DNA of 46,818 nt from Flammeovirgaceae bacterium (GTDB taxonomy: Bacteria > Bacteroidota > Bacteroidia > Cytophagales > Cyclobacteriaceae), in NCBI GenBank assembly GCA_024638265.1, contig JAHEKQ010000017.1:1-46818 (forward strand), in the 5' to 3' direction. Position numbers and translations under genes: made by a program. Within the stretch, counting starts at the first letter, position 1, and the number at the start of each line of letters is the position of its first letter. Positions 39,480-46,818 of this stretch are shown piece by piece. A model generated the notes under the pieces. That model did no database searches. It saw only the letters and a list, made by a program, of their open reading frames with translations, and was not told where the DNA came from.

Positions 39480-39995
39480 ATGGAAAAAGCAGTTTTTCTC
39501 GACAGGGACGGTGTGCTCAATTACGACTCACCGGACTATGTATTTGAGGCTTCAAAGTATAAGATATATGACGATATGCCAGGATCCCTTGAGCAACTGA
39601 AACGCAGTGGATTCAAGTTAATAGTAATTACCAACCAGGCGGGTATATCGAGGGGCATTTACACAAGATCTCAGATGAAAGAATGCCATGCGAAGCTGGT
39701 GAGATTATCAAATAATCTGATTGATGAGATATTATATTCACCCTATCATCCAACGGTATCAAAGTCGCTATCGAGAAAACCCGGGACACTGTTGTTTGAG
39801 CGAGCTGTTTCAAAATTCAATATAGATCCAATGACAAGCTGGATGATAGGGGATAAGCAAAGTGATCTTGATCCGGCAATTAAATTGAATATGAAAACTA
39901 TTGGAATGCAGAGGCGGAGAGAATTGAAATCTGATTTTATTGTTAGAAGCCTATCAGAGGCCGTTAAGCTTATTACCGAAAATACTGACCGATAG
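39480..39995 (+). CDS. HAD-IIIA phosphatase related to GmhB, zinc loop missing
   Basis: The 171-residue protein keeps all HAD motifs: DRDGVLN (8-14), the TNQ motif in VITNQAGISRG (near 50), the motif III lysine in RKPG (near 100) and GDKQSDLDPA (near 125). It aligns with GmhB/histidinol-phosphate phosphatases. GmhB carries a zinc-binding C-x-H...C-x-C loop before RKP; here the region reads YSPYHPTVSKSLSRKPG with no cysteine. It may therefore act on a different sugar phosphate. Its neighbour encodes a mannosyltransferase, divergent by 62 nt. Its last 23 nt overlap the convergent M90 gene. Confidence 0.86.
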   Translation: MEKAVFLDRDGVLNYDSPDYVFEASKYKIYDDMPGSLEQLKRSGFKLIVITNQAGISRGIYTRSQMKECHAKLVRLSNNLIDEILYSPYHPTVSKSLSRKPGTLLFERAVSKFNIDPMTSWMIGDKQSDLDPAIKLNMKTIGMQRRRELKSDFIVRSLSEAVKLITENTDR

Positions 39996-40821
39996 GATCA
40001 GGTAATAATGGATCCTGTTGAAGGAGGTGGGTTGATAGCGCATACAGAGCTGGGTTATAGCTCTTGAACTCCGAAGGTCTTTCAAAAAAATTTTCTACCA
40101 TCACCGCAAAAAACTCATGAATATTGGTAGCTGCATAATCACGGAAAAAGACACCGTCTCCTTTCTTTATCCTTTCCATTTCAGCATATGCCATCTCATG
40201 AAATGCGGACAGTTTTTTTTCGTTCAGAAAATTGTACTCATTATTCGTAATTGCATTTTCAATATGAAGCGCATGGGCAAGTTCATGAAGGCCGAGATTG
40301 ATCCCGGAATCATGGTCAGCCATCCCTTCGATAAAACTCTTCCAGGAAAGTATAATGAAGCCACCGGCATTTACTTCTCCCTTATGATATTGCCGAGATA
40401 TTTGAGAGTAGTACGAGTCCTGATAGACTAATATTCGCCAGAAATGCTCAAAATAAACACTCGGATGACCAAAAGTTATCTGAATAGCCTTCGAGCCTAT
40501 CAGCACCTTCATCTCATCGGTGATCTTTTCTAGTCCTCCACGGGGTATAAATTCTTTCATGGCTAAAAACTTGGCAAGCCGCCGTTCAAATACCCTTTTA
40601 TTTTTTGGTGTCAACTTCCGATAATAGATGCTATAAGTTCCCAATATCTTCTTATACCGGGGCTTCAATCGGTAAAAGATCAGATGCCTGTTTAGAGTAT
40701 CCCGGTAAAAATGGTTTATGAGGTCTCGTACAATCCGGATAGGCTGAATTACAAATGTAAAAACGATGAGAATCGAGAGCAGGATTATCGTAATGTAGCT
40801 GAATGCGTCCATTAATATCAT
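39973..40821 (-). CDS. M90 (MtfA-like) zinc-dependent peptidase
   Basis: The ~282-residue protein has an N-terminal membrane segment (YITIILLSILIVFTFVIQP). The MtfA-type domain follows, with ITFGHPSVYFEHFWRILVYQ near 115 and the gluzincin site GLHELAHALH near 183. A downstream Glu in DYAATNIHEFFAVMVENFFE is likely the third ligand. In E. coli MtfA binds the repressor Mlc and has peptidase activity. Bacteroidota homologues are membrane-bound and their target is unknown. The open frame reaches a TTG at 40845, but ATG 40821 (or 40812) is the better start. Only 50 nt separate it from the divergent secreted-protein gene. Confidence 0.87.
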   Translation of the reverse strand: MILMDAFSYITIILLSILIVFTFVIQPIRIVRDLINHFYRDTLNRHLIFYRLKPRYKKILGTYSIYYRKLTPKNKRVFERRLAKFLAMKEFIPRGGLEKITDEMKVLIGSKAIQITFGHPSVYFEHFWRILVYQDSYYSQISRQYHKGEVNAGGFIILSWKSFIEGMADHDSGINLGLHELAHALHIENAITNNEYNFLNEKKLSAFHEMAYAEMERIKKGDGVFFRDYAATNIHEFFAVMVENFFERPSEFKSYNPALYALSTHLLQQDPLLPDPIGQYFR

Positions 40822-40857
40822 CGAATATATTGAAATGAAATTCAATTGTTAAATTCC

Positions 40858-40865
40858 TACATTTG
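40858..40865 (+). promoter_or_regulatory. -7 element candidate for the secreted-protein gene
   Basis: TACATTTG matches TAnnTTTG and ends 4 nt before the ATG at 40870, implying a leaderless or nearly leaderless message. No matching -33 box is seen. Confidence 0.4.
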
Positions 40866-40869
40866 AAGC

Positions 40870-41658
40870 ATGCGTATTGTGGCGGTTATTTTGTTTACCC
40901 TGGTAAATTCTTCACTATTCAGTGGTGAATTGGTACTTCAGGGTGTATACCGCGGGAAGGATATATATGTTAAAAATCCCTATAATCCCCAGGACAATAA
41001 CTTCTGCACGTTGAAGGTTTACGTCAATGATCGAATAGCGGTAGAAACTCCGAGAGCGTCAGCTTTCAAAATAGACCTTTCAGATCTCAGCCCGGGATCT
41101 TTGGTTGTGATAAGAATTGAATTCCGGGATGGTTGCCAGCCTTCTGTAATAAATCCCCAGGTTCTTCAGCAGGATAAAGGTTTCAGGTTTTTATCCACAA
41201 GAGCCACCAATAACTCTGTCGATTGGTCGGCAGAGGGAGAGGACCCGGGAGCGAAGTACATTGTAGAACAGGAAGGGTTTGACAGGGATTCTTCAAAAAT
41301 CTGGAAGGTATACAGGGAGGTGATTGCCAAAGGTGAATTGGATCTCAATATATACGCGATTCCTTCAAACAACTACCCGGGAGAGAATAAATACCGTATA
41401 AAGTATGCACCAACTTCGGGGGAATCTGTTTATTCGGTAAATATTCTTTATACCTCAACCGACGACCCCGTTACCTTTTATCCGTCTACAGTGACCACGA
41501 GGATTAATCTTTCGAGATCTGTCTATTATGAAATCTCCGATCGCAATGGAAAGCTGCTCCGAAGTGGCAATAGCAGCGTGATTCAACTCCAGGATCTAAG
41601 GCCTGGCGAGTATTATTTGTTGATTGAAAATCGTATTGAACGGTTTGTCAAGAAGTAG
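40870..41658 (+). CDS. Secreted protein with a degenerate type IX-like C-terminal domain
   Basis: The 262-residue protein has a signal peptide (MRIVAVILFTLVNSSLFSG). It is a beta-rich sequence with no named enzyme motif: LVLQGVYRGKDIYVKNP near 22, then SVDWSAEGEDPGAKYIVEQ near 117, which looks like a fibronectin-like module. The last ~65 residues read FYPSTVTTRINLSRSVYYEI and LRSGNSSVIQLQDLRPGEYY, ending IENRIERFVKK. This is the layout of a type A C-terminal sorting domain (YP, then G-K, then basic end). It may be a type IX cargo, in line with porV2-porU2 in the same window, but the fit is loose. Function is unknown. Confidence 0.7.
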   Translation: MRIVAVILFTLVNSSLFSGELVLQGVYRGKDIYVKNPYNPQDNNFCTLKVYVNDRIAVETPRASAFKIDLSDLSPGSLVVIRIEFRDGCQPSVINPQVLQQDKGFRFLSTRATNNSVDWSAEGEDPGAKYIVEQEGFDRDSSKIWKVYREVIAKGELDLNIYAIPSNNYPGENKYRIKYAPTSGESVYSVNILYTSTDDPVTFYPSTVTTRINLSRSVYYEISDRNGKLLRSGNSSVIQLQDLRPGEYYLLIENRIERFVKK

Positions 41659-43441
41659 GAGAAAGGAAATTCGGCCGGTCTAGTTTGTGAGCAATCTTGT
41701 ATGCAGCATTTACAAGTCCCACATGACTATAAGCCTGTGGGAAATTACCCCATTGGCTGCCGTCTTTTCCGTCCACATCTTCGCTCAGTAACCCGAGGTG
41801 ATTGCCGAATCCTGCCAGGCGCTCAAAAACCTCAATGGCTTCATCCATTCGGTTAACACAAACGAGCGCTTCAACATACCAGAAAGCACAGATAAGGAAA
41901 GTGGTTTCAGGCGCACCGAAATCGTCAGAATGCTTATAACGGAAAAAGAGTCCTTCTTCAGTCCTAAGTTCAGTCTCCAATGCTTTGAGGTGCGACTGAG
42001 CTTTTTTACTATCAGGGTGCAGATATTTAAGGGTGATCAACTGCAAATTACTGGCATCCAGGTGTGGTGAACCAATGGCCTGGGTATAGGCTCCCTTGCT
42101 ATGATCAAAACATTGCTCAATTTTCTCAATGGCTTGTTCCATGATCTTTTGAGATAGTTTGATCATTTTTTTATTTCCAAAGATGTGCCCGATTTTCAAA
42201 GCGGCACTTGCTCCAGCCCAATGGAATAGGTAGGTATAACTGTGATGTTGCGCGAGATTCCTGAATTCCCATAGTCCTGCATCTGGCTCATCAATGATTT
42301 TACTGATCTTCTTCAAGAGGTCGAATATGAGTTTGACGGAGTCAACTCGCTCACTGTAGATGAAACGGTGATCTGAGTATAGTGGCAACAAGCTGAGCAA
42401 CATTTGTCCGTACACATCATTCTGAATATGTGTGTAGGCCTGGTTACCAATCCTTACAGGCTTATTCCCTTTGTAGCCTTTTAGATCTGTTATGACCTCC
42501 TCAATTTCACTTTCCCCGGTAATCTTGTAGAGTGGCTGAAATCGTCCATTCTTATCCGGACTTAGATTCAGGAAATAATTGAAATACTTCTCAAGCTCTT
42601 CAAAGTGTCCAATGTTGTTAAAAGCCGTAAGCGTGTAGTATGTGTCCCTGGGCCAGCAGAACCGATAGTCCCAGCACCTCCCACTACCCGGTGATTCTGG
42701 CAGGGAGGTGGTACCGGCAGCAATGATTGCGCCGGTGTCCTCAAACTGGTGAATCTTGAGTGCCAAAGCCGATCTAATGATCATTTTCTGGTGAAAGGGA
42801 TTGATACTCATACTTTTTACCCAGCCTCTCCAATAATCCACAGTCTTTTTCAGAAAATTCTCACACGTATCAATAAGTGGTGCCTCCAGGGGAGCTCCAT
42901 AGGTAAGCACCAGGTATTTCGGCTCATGTATAACGACCTGGTTGCCATTCATAATAGGTGTTATGGGAATATTCGTGGTCAGTCTCAGATCATATTCAAG
43001 CCCTTCGTATTCGATATGATTGCTGGAATTATAATGCTTAGGTTTAATATTTCCATAATCACCCCTCGGATCACAATGAATAATCGCTTTCGGAGTGCCC
43101 GAGAGCGGTTCAATTTTCCGAATGAGCATAAGGGGCTTATAATATCGATCATACTGAAGGAACCGTGGGGCAAAATCAGTGATGCGCATCCTGCCATCCG
43201 GGGATTCGATCTCAGTACGCAGAACATTGGTATTCTCAATGTAATATTGTTTGCTTTCGGTAATGCCCCCCGTAGGGATTATCGAAAATTCACCTCCTTT
43301 TTCATCATCGAGCATTTTCCCAAAAATGAAAGAACTGTCAAACCGGGGCCAGCACATCCAGGAGATCGTACCCTCCTTATGAATATGTGCCTGGTATGCA
43401 CAATTACCAATGAGACCGTAATCGTAGGTATGTTTAGCCAT
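41648..43441 (-). CDS. Glycoside hydrolase family 15 protein (glucoamylase/trehalase type)
   Basis: The 597-residue protein has an N-terminal trehalase-like beta domain (YDYGLIGNCAYQAHIHKEGT, SWMCWPRFDSSFIFG). An (alpha/alpha)6 barrel follows with SGRCWDYRFCWPRDTYYTLT near 262, the acid residue in GLWEFRNLAQHH near 390 and LLSEDVDGKDGSQWGNFPQA near 565. GH15 members release glucose from alpha-glucans or trehalose. No signal peptide is seen, so it is cytoplasmic. The start ATG overlaps the ROK stop by one base (TAATG), the last step of the pfkA-ROK-GH15 transcript. A frame extension to 43462 exists, but MAKHTYDYGLIGNC is the family N-terminus. Confidence 0.9.
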   Translation of the reverse strand: MAKHTYDYGLIGNCAYQAHIHKEGTISWMCWPRFDSSFIFGKMLDDEKGGEFSIIPTGGITESKQYYIENTNVLRTEIESPDGRMRITDFAPRFLQYDRYYKPLMLIRKIEPLSGTPKAIIHCDPRGDYGNIKPKHYNSSNHIEYEGLEYDLRLTTNIPITPIMNGNQVVIHEPKYLVLTYGAPLEAPLIDTCENFLKKTVDYWRGWVKSMSINPFHQKMIIRSALALKIHQFEDTGAIIAAGTTSLPESPGSGRCWDYRFCWPRDTYYTLTAFNNIGHFEELEKYFNYFLNLSPDKNGRFQPLYKITGESEIEEVITDLKGYKGNKPVRIGNQAYTHIQNDVYGQMLLSLLPLYSDHRFIYSERVDSVKLIFDLLKKISKIIDEPDAGLWEFRNLAQHHSYTYLFHWAGASAALKIGHIFGNKKMIKLSQKIMEQAIEKIEQCFDHSKGAYTQAIGSPHLDASNLQLITLKYLHPDSKKAQSHLKALETELRTEEGLFFRYKHSDDFGAPETTFLICAFWYVEALVCVNRMDEAIEVFERLAGFGNHLGLLSEDVDGKDGSQWGNFPQAYSHVGLVNAAYKIAHKLDRPNFLSPTS

Positions 43442-44400
43442 TAATTGTTTCGATAATTCCAAATAAGGCTACTGGCCCCAAGTATTGGAGCATTTTCGTC
43501 CGGTAGCTTTGATGGAATGAGTTTAACGTTGCCCTTGTAAAAAGGGTAAAGGTTCTCTTCCATGTATATTTTTGTCGGTTCCATTATAAGGTCCCCCGCC
43601 TTTGCCAAGCCTCCAAAAACAAAAATTGCCTCCGGACTCGTGTGGGCACAGGTGTTAGCAAGTGATTGCCCAAGAATTCTGGCTGTATAATCAAAAGATT
43701 CCAATGCTACAGGATCTCCTTCAAGAGCCGCCTCACTGATCGTTTCGGTACTTAATTCATTGAATGAGATACCACGCAAGGTACTCGGTTCTGTTGAATC
43801 CGCTAATAATTTGTAGACAGTTCTCCTTATACCGGTTGCACTTACATAGGTTTCCAGGCAGCCCTTTCTTCCACAACCGCATTGTCTTCCTGCATATTTT
43901 ACCGTTACATGACCCAATTCCGCAGCATACCCATCGTGTCCATTAATAATCTTTCCATTGGCAACTATACCACTTCCCAAACCTGTTCCAAGCGTAATGA
44001 CTATGAAGTCATTCATCCCAACCGCTCCGCCATATACCATTTCTCCAATTGCCGCTGCGTTTGCATCGTTAGTGATTATACATTTCGCATTGAACTCTTT
44101 TTCCAGTAAATCGGCAATGGGTATAGTTTGCTTCCATGGGAGGTTTGCCGCATTTGAGATCGTTCCGGTAAAGAGATTTGCGTTCGGAGCACCCACGCCA
44201 ATACCCACGATTTCGGTATCCTTCTCGTGCTCGTCGATCGTCTTATTGAGCTCCCCGGTTAACTCCTTGAAATATGCCTCAAAATCTTTATGTCCCGTTG
44301 TCTGAATCCGGTTGTTGTAGAAGACATTACCTTGCCTGTCGGCAAATCCAAATTTTGTATTGGTGCCTCCAATATCAATTCCGATTGCAAGCCGTCTCAT
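43441..44400 (-). CDS. ROK family sugar kinase (probable glucokinase)
   Basis: The 319-residue protein has the ATP-binding motif IGIDIGGTNTKFGFAD (5-20). The ROK signature includes the catalytic Asp in ITNDANAAAIGE near 110 and TLGTGLGSGIVANGKI near 137. The zinc motif CGCGRKGCLE is near 180, preceded by the ExGH motif in AELGHVT. Neighbours PfkA and GH15 make glucose the likely substrate: GH15 frees glucose, this enzyme makes glucose 6-phosphate. Fructokinase or N-acetylhexosamine kinase are alternatives. The ATG overlaps the pfkA stop by four bases (ATGA). Confidence 0.92.
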   Translation of the reverse strand: MRRLAIGIDIGGTNTKFGFADRQGNVFYNNRIQTTGHKDFEAYFKELTGELNKTIDEHEKDTEIVGIGVGAPNANLFTGTISNAANLPWKQTIPIADLLEKEFNAKCIITNDANAAAIGEMVYGGAVGMNDFIVITLGTGLGSGIVANGKIINGHDGYAAELGHVTVKYAGRQCGCGRKGCLETYVSATGIRRTVYKLLADSTEPSTLRGISFNELSTETISEAALEGDPVALESFDYTARILGQSLANTCAHTSPEAIFVFGGLAKAGDLIMEPTKIYMEENLYPFYKGNVKLIPSKLPDENAPILGASSLIWNYRNN

Positions 44401-45377
44401 ATTGAGATTATTTTCGAGATCCTTAATGATTCGTGATCGATATCCGGTGACATCTTTTTCATGTCCTCAAACGAGTTGAAAACCATTGTGCTGCCCTTCA
44501 TACCAAGCATTGCGTTTTTCTCCCCTCGCAGGATACCTTCGACGGCGGCGACGCCAAATTTACTTGCCAGTACCCGGTCGAAATAACTGGGAGACCCGCC
44601 CCTTTGCAGGTGACCAAGGATGGTGACTTTCGTTTCGAAATAGTTGAACTTCTCTTTAACCTGCCTGGCTATTTCCAGAGCACTTCCACTTTTACCACCT
44701 TCAGCAACAACTACAAGACTGGATTTTTTATCATTTTTTGATGTTTGATCTAGCTTGGCTATGATTTCATCTATAGTTGTATGCTCCTCAGGAACAAGAA
44801 TTTGTACCGCGCCCCCTGCAAGACCTGAATTGATAGCGATTTGCCCTGAATCCCTACCCATCACTTCAATAAAAAAAAGTCGATTATGGGAAAGTGCAGT
44901 ATCCCTGATCTTGTCTATTGCCTCAACGGCCGTATTGGTGGCAGTATCATAACCCACTGTATAATCAGTACCGGGAAGGTCGTTGTCAATAGTTCCCGGG
45001 ATACAAATACTTGGCATTTTAAATTCGTTGTAAAAAACATTCAGGCCTGCAAAAGTACCGTCTCCACCGATAGCCACCAACGCATCGATCCCATGACTTT
45101 TCAGATTTTCAAAGGCTTTTTTCCTTCCTTCCTGAGTTCTGAACTCGTCACTTCTCGAAGACTTGAGAATAGTTCCTCCCCGCTGAATTATATGGCTTAC
45201 AGACCTGGCACCCAACTCTTCGATATCATTTTGAATCATACCGTCGTATCCCCTGTAGATTCCGAATACCCTTTTACCGTAATATATGCAGGACCTGACC
45301 ACTGCTCTAACGGCTGCATTCATTCCGGGAGCATCTCCACCTGATGTAAAAACTCCTATTCGCTTGATTTTTGACAT
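44397..45377 (-). CDS. pfkA: ATP-dependent 6-phosphofructokinase
   Basis: The 326-residue enzyme commits fructose 6-phosphate to glycolysis. Motifs are FTSGGDAPGMNAAVRAVV near 9 (ATP site), IGGDGTFAGLNVF near 100 (GGDGT indicates ATP rather than pyrophosphate), PGTIDNDLPGTDYTVGYDTA near 124 (catalytic TIDND), EVMGRDSGQIA near 170 and LGHLQRGGSPS near 245. The promoter fit decides the start: the expected transcript would leave only a few nt before the upstream ATG at 45386, so ATG 45377 (MSKIKRIG) is preferred. Confidence 0.97.
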   Translation of the reverse strand: MSKIKRIGVFTSGGDAPGMNAAVRAVVRSCIYYGKRVFGIYRGYDGMIQNDIEELGARSVSHIIQRGGTILKSSRSDEFRTQEGRKKAFENLKSHGIDALVAIGGDGTFAGLNVFYNEFKMPSICIPGTIDNDLPGTDYTVGYDTATNTAVEAIDKIRDTALSHNRLFFIEVMGRDSGQIAINSGLAGGAVQILVPEEHTTIDEIIAKLDQTSKNDKKSSLVVVAEGGKSGSALEIARQVKEKFNYFETKVTILGHLQRGGSPSYFDRVLASKFGVAAVEGILRGEKNAMLGMKGSTMVFNSFEDMKKMSPDIDHESLRISKIISI

Positions 45378-45396
45378 AAAAGGCATTTAAAGCGTC

Positions 45397-45427
45397 CAAA
45401 AATACTCTAAAGATATTTGTGCGCAAA
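45397..45427 (-). promoter_or_regulatory. Promoter of the pfkA-ROK-GH15 operon
   Basis: On the minus strand TTTG (45427-45424), a 19-bp spacer and TATTTTTG (45404-45397) match the Bacteroidota consensus exactly. The predicted start of transcription falls at about 45388-45391, immediately before the pfkA start. Confidence 0.75.
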
Positions 45428-45474
45428 ATGAGAGACACGCAAACGATTACTACTTTGTAATACAGCCCTTTAAT

Positions 45475-46461
45475 TCAGAATAAGGGGTGTTCGGGTTTGT
45501 TATCTAGAATATCATCGATTTTATCCATTACGTCCCCCGTTATTTTATCCATGAAATCCAGCACTGTGAGATTCTCACTTAACTGAGAGACCTTGGATGC
45601 CCCTAAAATAACTGTACTTACATCGGGGTTCTTTAAACACCAACCTAAAGCAAGTAATGGCATAGTCATTCCCAAATCCTTAGCTAATGGAGTTAATTTT
45701 CTCACCTTTTCCAATGCTTCATTGGCAAGGCTCCGGTCTTTTAACCATTCCAGTCCTTCAATATTGAGTCGTGTATCTTCCGGCCATCCGTCATTGTATT
45801 TTCCTGTTAAAACACCTGAAGCCAGTGGAGACCAGATGGTGGTTCCCAGCCCGACTGTCTTGTAGATCTGCGAATACTCCACCTCAACTTTGTCTCGAAC
45901 AAGCATGTTGTACTGCGGCTGTTCTACTACCGGACCTATGAGATTATATTGCTTTGCCACCATATGGGCTTCCATTATTTCCTGGGCACTCCATTCGGAG
46001 GTCCCCCAATATAGTACCTTGCCCTGCTGGACTAGATTGTGCATGGTCCAAACGGTCTCTTCAATAGGGGTTTCTTTGTCCGGACGATGACAGAAATACA
46101 GATCGAGATAATCGAGTTGAAAGCGTTCAAGGGATTGATGGCAGGCCTCAACCAGGTGTTTACGGCTAAGTCCTTTCTGTGTAGGACCAAGATCTCCTCC
46201 CAATCCAAAATAGGCCTTGCTCGATACAATATATGAATCCCTTCTCCAACCCGTTTTTTTAAGGATCGAGCCCATAATTTCTTCAGACTGCCCACGTGAG
46301 TATATTTCTGCGTTGTCAAAAAAGTTGATACCTCCATCATAGGCAGCAGTCATCAACTCTTCAGCAGTGCTATTTCCAATTTGCTTACCGAATGTAAGCC
46401 ATGAACCAAATGAAAGCCGGCTTACCTGCAAACCGGTTTTTCCAAGTCTTTTATATTCCAT
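45475..46461 (-). CDS. Aldo/keto reductase (Kv-beta-like)
   Basis: The 328-residue NADPH-dependent TIM-barrel protein reads MEYKRLGKTGLQVSRLSFGSW. Asp and Tyr of the tetrad are in FFDNAEIYSRGQSEEIMGS (near 48-56), Lys in YIVSSKAYFG near 82 and His in LYFCHRPDKETP near 125. The C-terminal cofactor-binding part includes STVILGASKVSQLSENL near 285. The sequence fits the AKR6/Kv-beta and YghZ group, which reduces carbonyl compounds. The physiological substrate is unknown. It is upstream of, but separated by 89 nt and a promoter from, pfkA. Confidence 0.93.
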   Translation of the reverse strand: MEYKRLGKTGLQVSRLSFGSWLTFGKQIGNSTAEELMTAAYDGGINFFDNAEIYSRGQSEEIMGSILKKTGWRRDSYIVSSKAYFGLGGDLGPTQKGLSRKHLVEACHQSLERFQLDYLDLYFCHRPDKETPIEETVWTMHNLVQQGKVLYWGTSEWSAQEIMEAHMVAKQYNLIGPVVEQPQYNMLVRDKVEVEYSQIYKTVGLGTTIWSPLASGVLTGKYNDGWPEDTRLNIEGLEWLKDRSLANEALEKVRKLTPLAKDLGMTMPLLALGWCLKNPDVSTVILGASKVSQLSENLTVLDFMDKITGDVMDKIDDILDNKPEHPLF

Positions 46462-46499
46462 ACGTTGACTGTAAGGGGGGAAGATAGTAAAAACGGTGA

Positions 46500-46818
46500 T
46501 TACAGGAATATGTGCGTCTGAAGTACCAAACCTCTTGTCGGGGAAGGTTTATTATCGTTTTGATTATAGTTTGGTAACATATTACTGTATTCGAGGGTCA
46601 GTTTGGCATTATGTCCGTTGATAAACCAATTGGCACCAATCCTCCAATCTTCCCCGGCGTAATTAAATGCTTCGAAATTGTTCCTGGAATAAGAGATATA
46701 TGGCATCAGTCGCCCCTGGGGAGGAGTAAACGGTAAGAGATATCCGGCCTGTAAATAATAGCTCTGACCCGTTCCATACGTATTACCCAAATAGTACCCC
46801 GGTCCATACCTGAGATTC
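46500..46818 (-). CDS. Outer-membrane porin-like beta-barrel, C-terminal part (5' end outside window)
   Basis: The last ~105 codons of a gene running in from beyond the window end. The reading frame is open to 46818 (encoded NLRYGPGYYLG) and stops at 46500. Alternating beta-strand pattern with aromatic girdles (YYLQAGYLLPF, RLMPYISYSRNNFEAF, WRIGANWFINGHNAKLTLEYS) and a C-terminus LVLQTHIFL fit a barrel of the phosphate-selective porin (OprP/OprO) type. Cargo cannot be told from the fragment. It lies 38 nt upstream of the aldo/keto reductase. Confidence 0.75.
   Translation of the reverse strand, partial: NLRYGPGYYLGNTYGTGQSYYLQAGYLLPFTPPQGRLMPYISYSRNNFEAFNYAGEDWRIGANWFINGHNAKLTLEYSNMLPNYNQNDNKPSPTRGLVLQTHIFL

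Noticed and set aside
42749-43444. 231-codon plus-strand reading frame opposite the GH15 gene
   Set aside because: It is antisense to conserved GH15 motifs and shows no family signature.

Overview
The window reads as chromosome of a Bacteroidota bacterium, most likely a Cytophagales-type marine or soil lineage (inference). The evidence is a PorV/PorU-type pair of the type IX secretion system, a protein with a candidate type IX C-terminal signal, a PadR/PspC-GIN membrane-protein pair, a NamZ (DUF1343) lipoprotein, a DUF6913 protein, promoters of the TTTG-N19/20-TAnnTTTG type, almost no Shine-Dalgarno sites and several TTG/GTG starts. I see no insertion sequences, phage genes, CRISPR arrays or rRNA. 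Most of the region is housekeeping chromosome.

Layout. 1-790: the 5' part of an Lrp/AsnC regulator (minus strand), then a free-standing transcription unit at 498-716 with a good Bacteroidota promoter, a 116-nt tRNA-like RNA and a strong intrinsic terminator. 789-4643 (plus): long-chain acyl-CoA ligase, a family 4 glycosyltransferase and a TolB-like propeller lipoprotein. 4640-15219 (minus): ten tightly packed or overlapping genes, in transcription order two M23 peptidase paralogues, CapA-like protein, PQQ-type propeller lipoprotein, MerR regulator, dprA, membrane J-domain/TPR protein, ligA, DUF6913 protein and dapA. 15375-21530 (plus): alaS, gatB, TlpA-like lipoprotein, TspO and a VOC dioxygenase-like protein. 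21478-29302 (minus): padR-pspC/GIN closed by a strong terminator, then xseA-xseB-M1 peptidase-atypical pyruvate kinase. 29559-35577 (plus): porV2-porU2. 35580-37404 (minus): nth and namZ. 37455-46818: alternating genes (FtsX-like permease, polyprenol-phosphate mannosyltransferase, HAD phosphatase, M90 peptidase, secreted protein), then the sugar operon pfkA-ROK kinase-GH15 under a consensus promoter, an aldo/keto reductase and the end of an outer-membrane porin.

How the genes fit together. Themes are envelope building and protein export (M23 pair, CapA, NamZ, PorV2/PorU2, LolC/FtsX permease, mannosyltransferase), DNA repair and uptake (ligA, dprA, nth, xseAB), translation (alaS, gatB) and glucan/glucose breakdown (GH15, ROK kinase, PfkA, pyruvate kinase).

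The most unusual object is the RNA at 546-661. It folds as a complete class II tRNA cloverleaf (7-bp acceptor stem, 3-bp Leu-like D stem, 5-bp anticodon stem, 5-bp T stem with a canonical T loop), but its variable arm is 47 nt, with a 34-nt apical insertion that can itself form a GAAA-capped hairpin. Its anticodon-position triplet is GUC followed by U37, which does not fit any standard class II isoacceptor. Other points of interest are an M23 paralogue with Cys in place of the catalytic His, an endonuclease III lacking the usual Fe-S cysteine pattern, a GmhB-like phosphatase lacking its zinc loop, and 3' overlap or abutment at all six convergent gene pairs.
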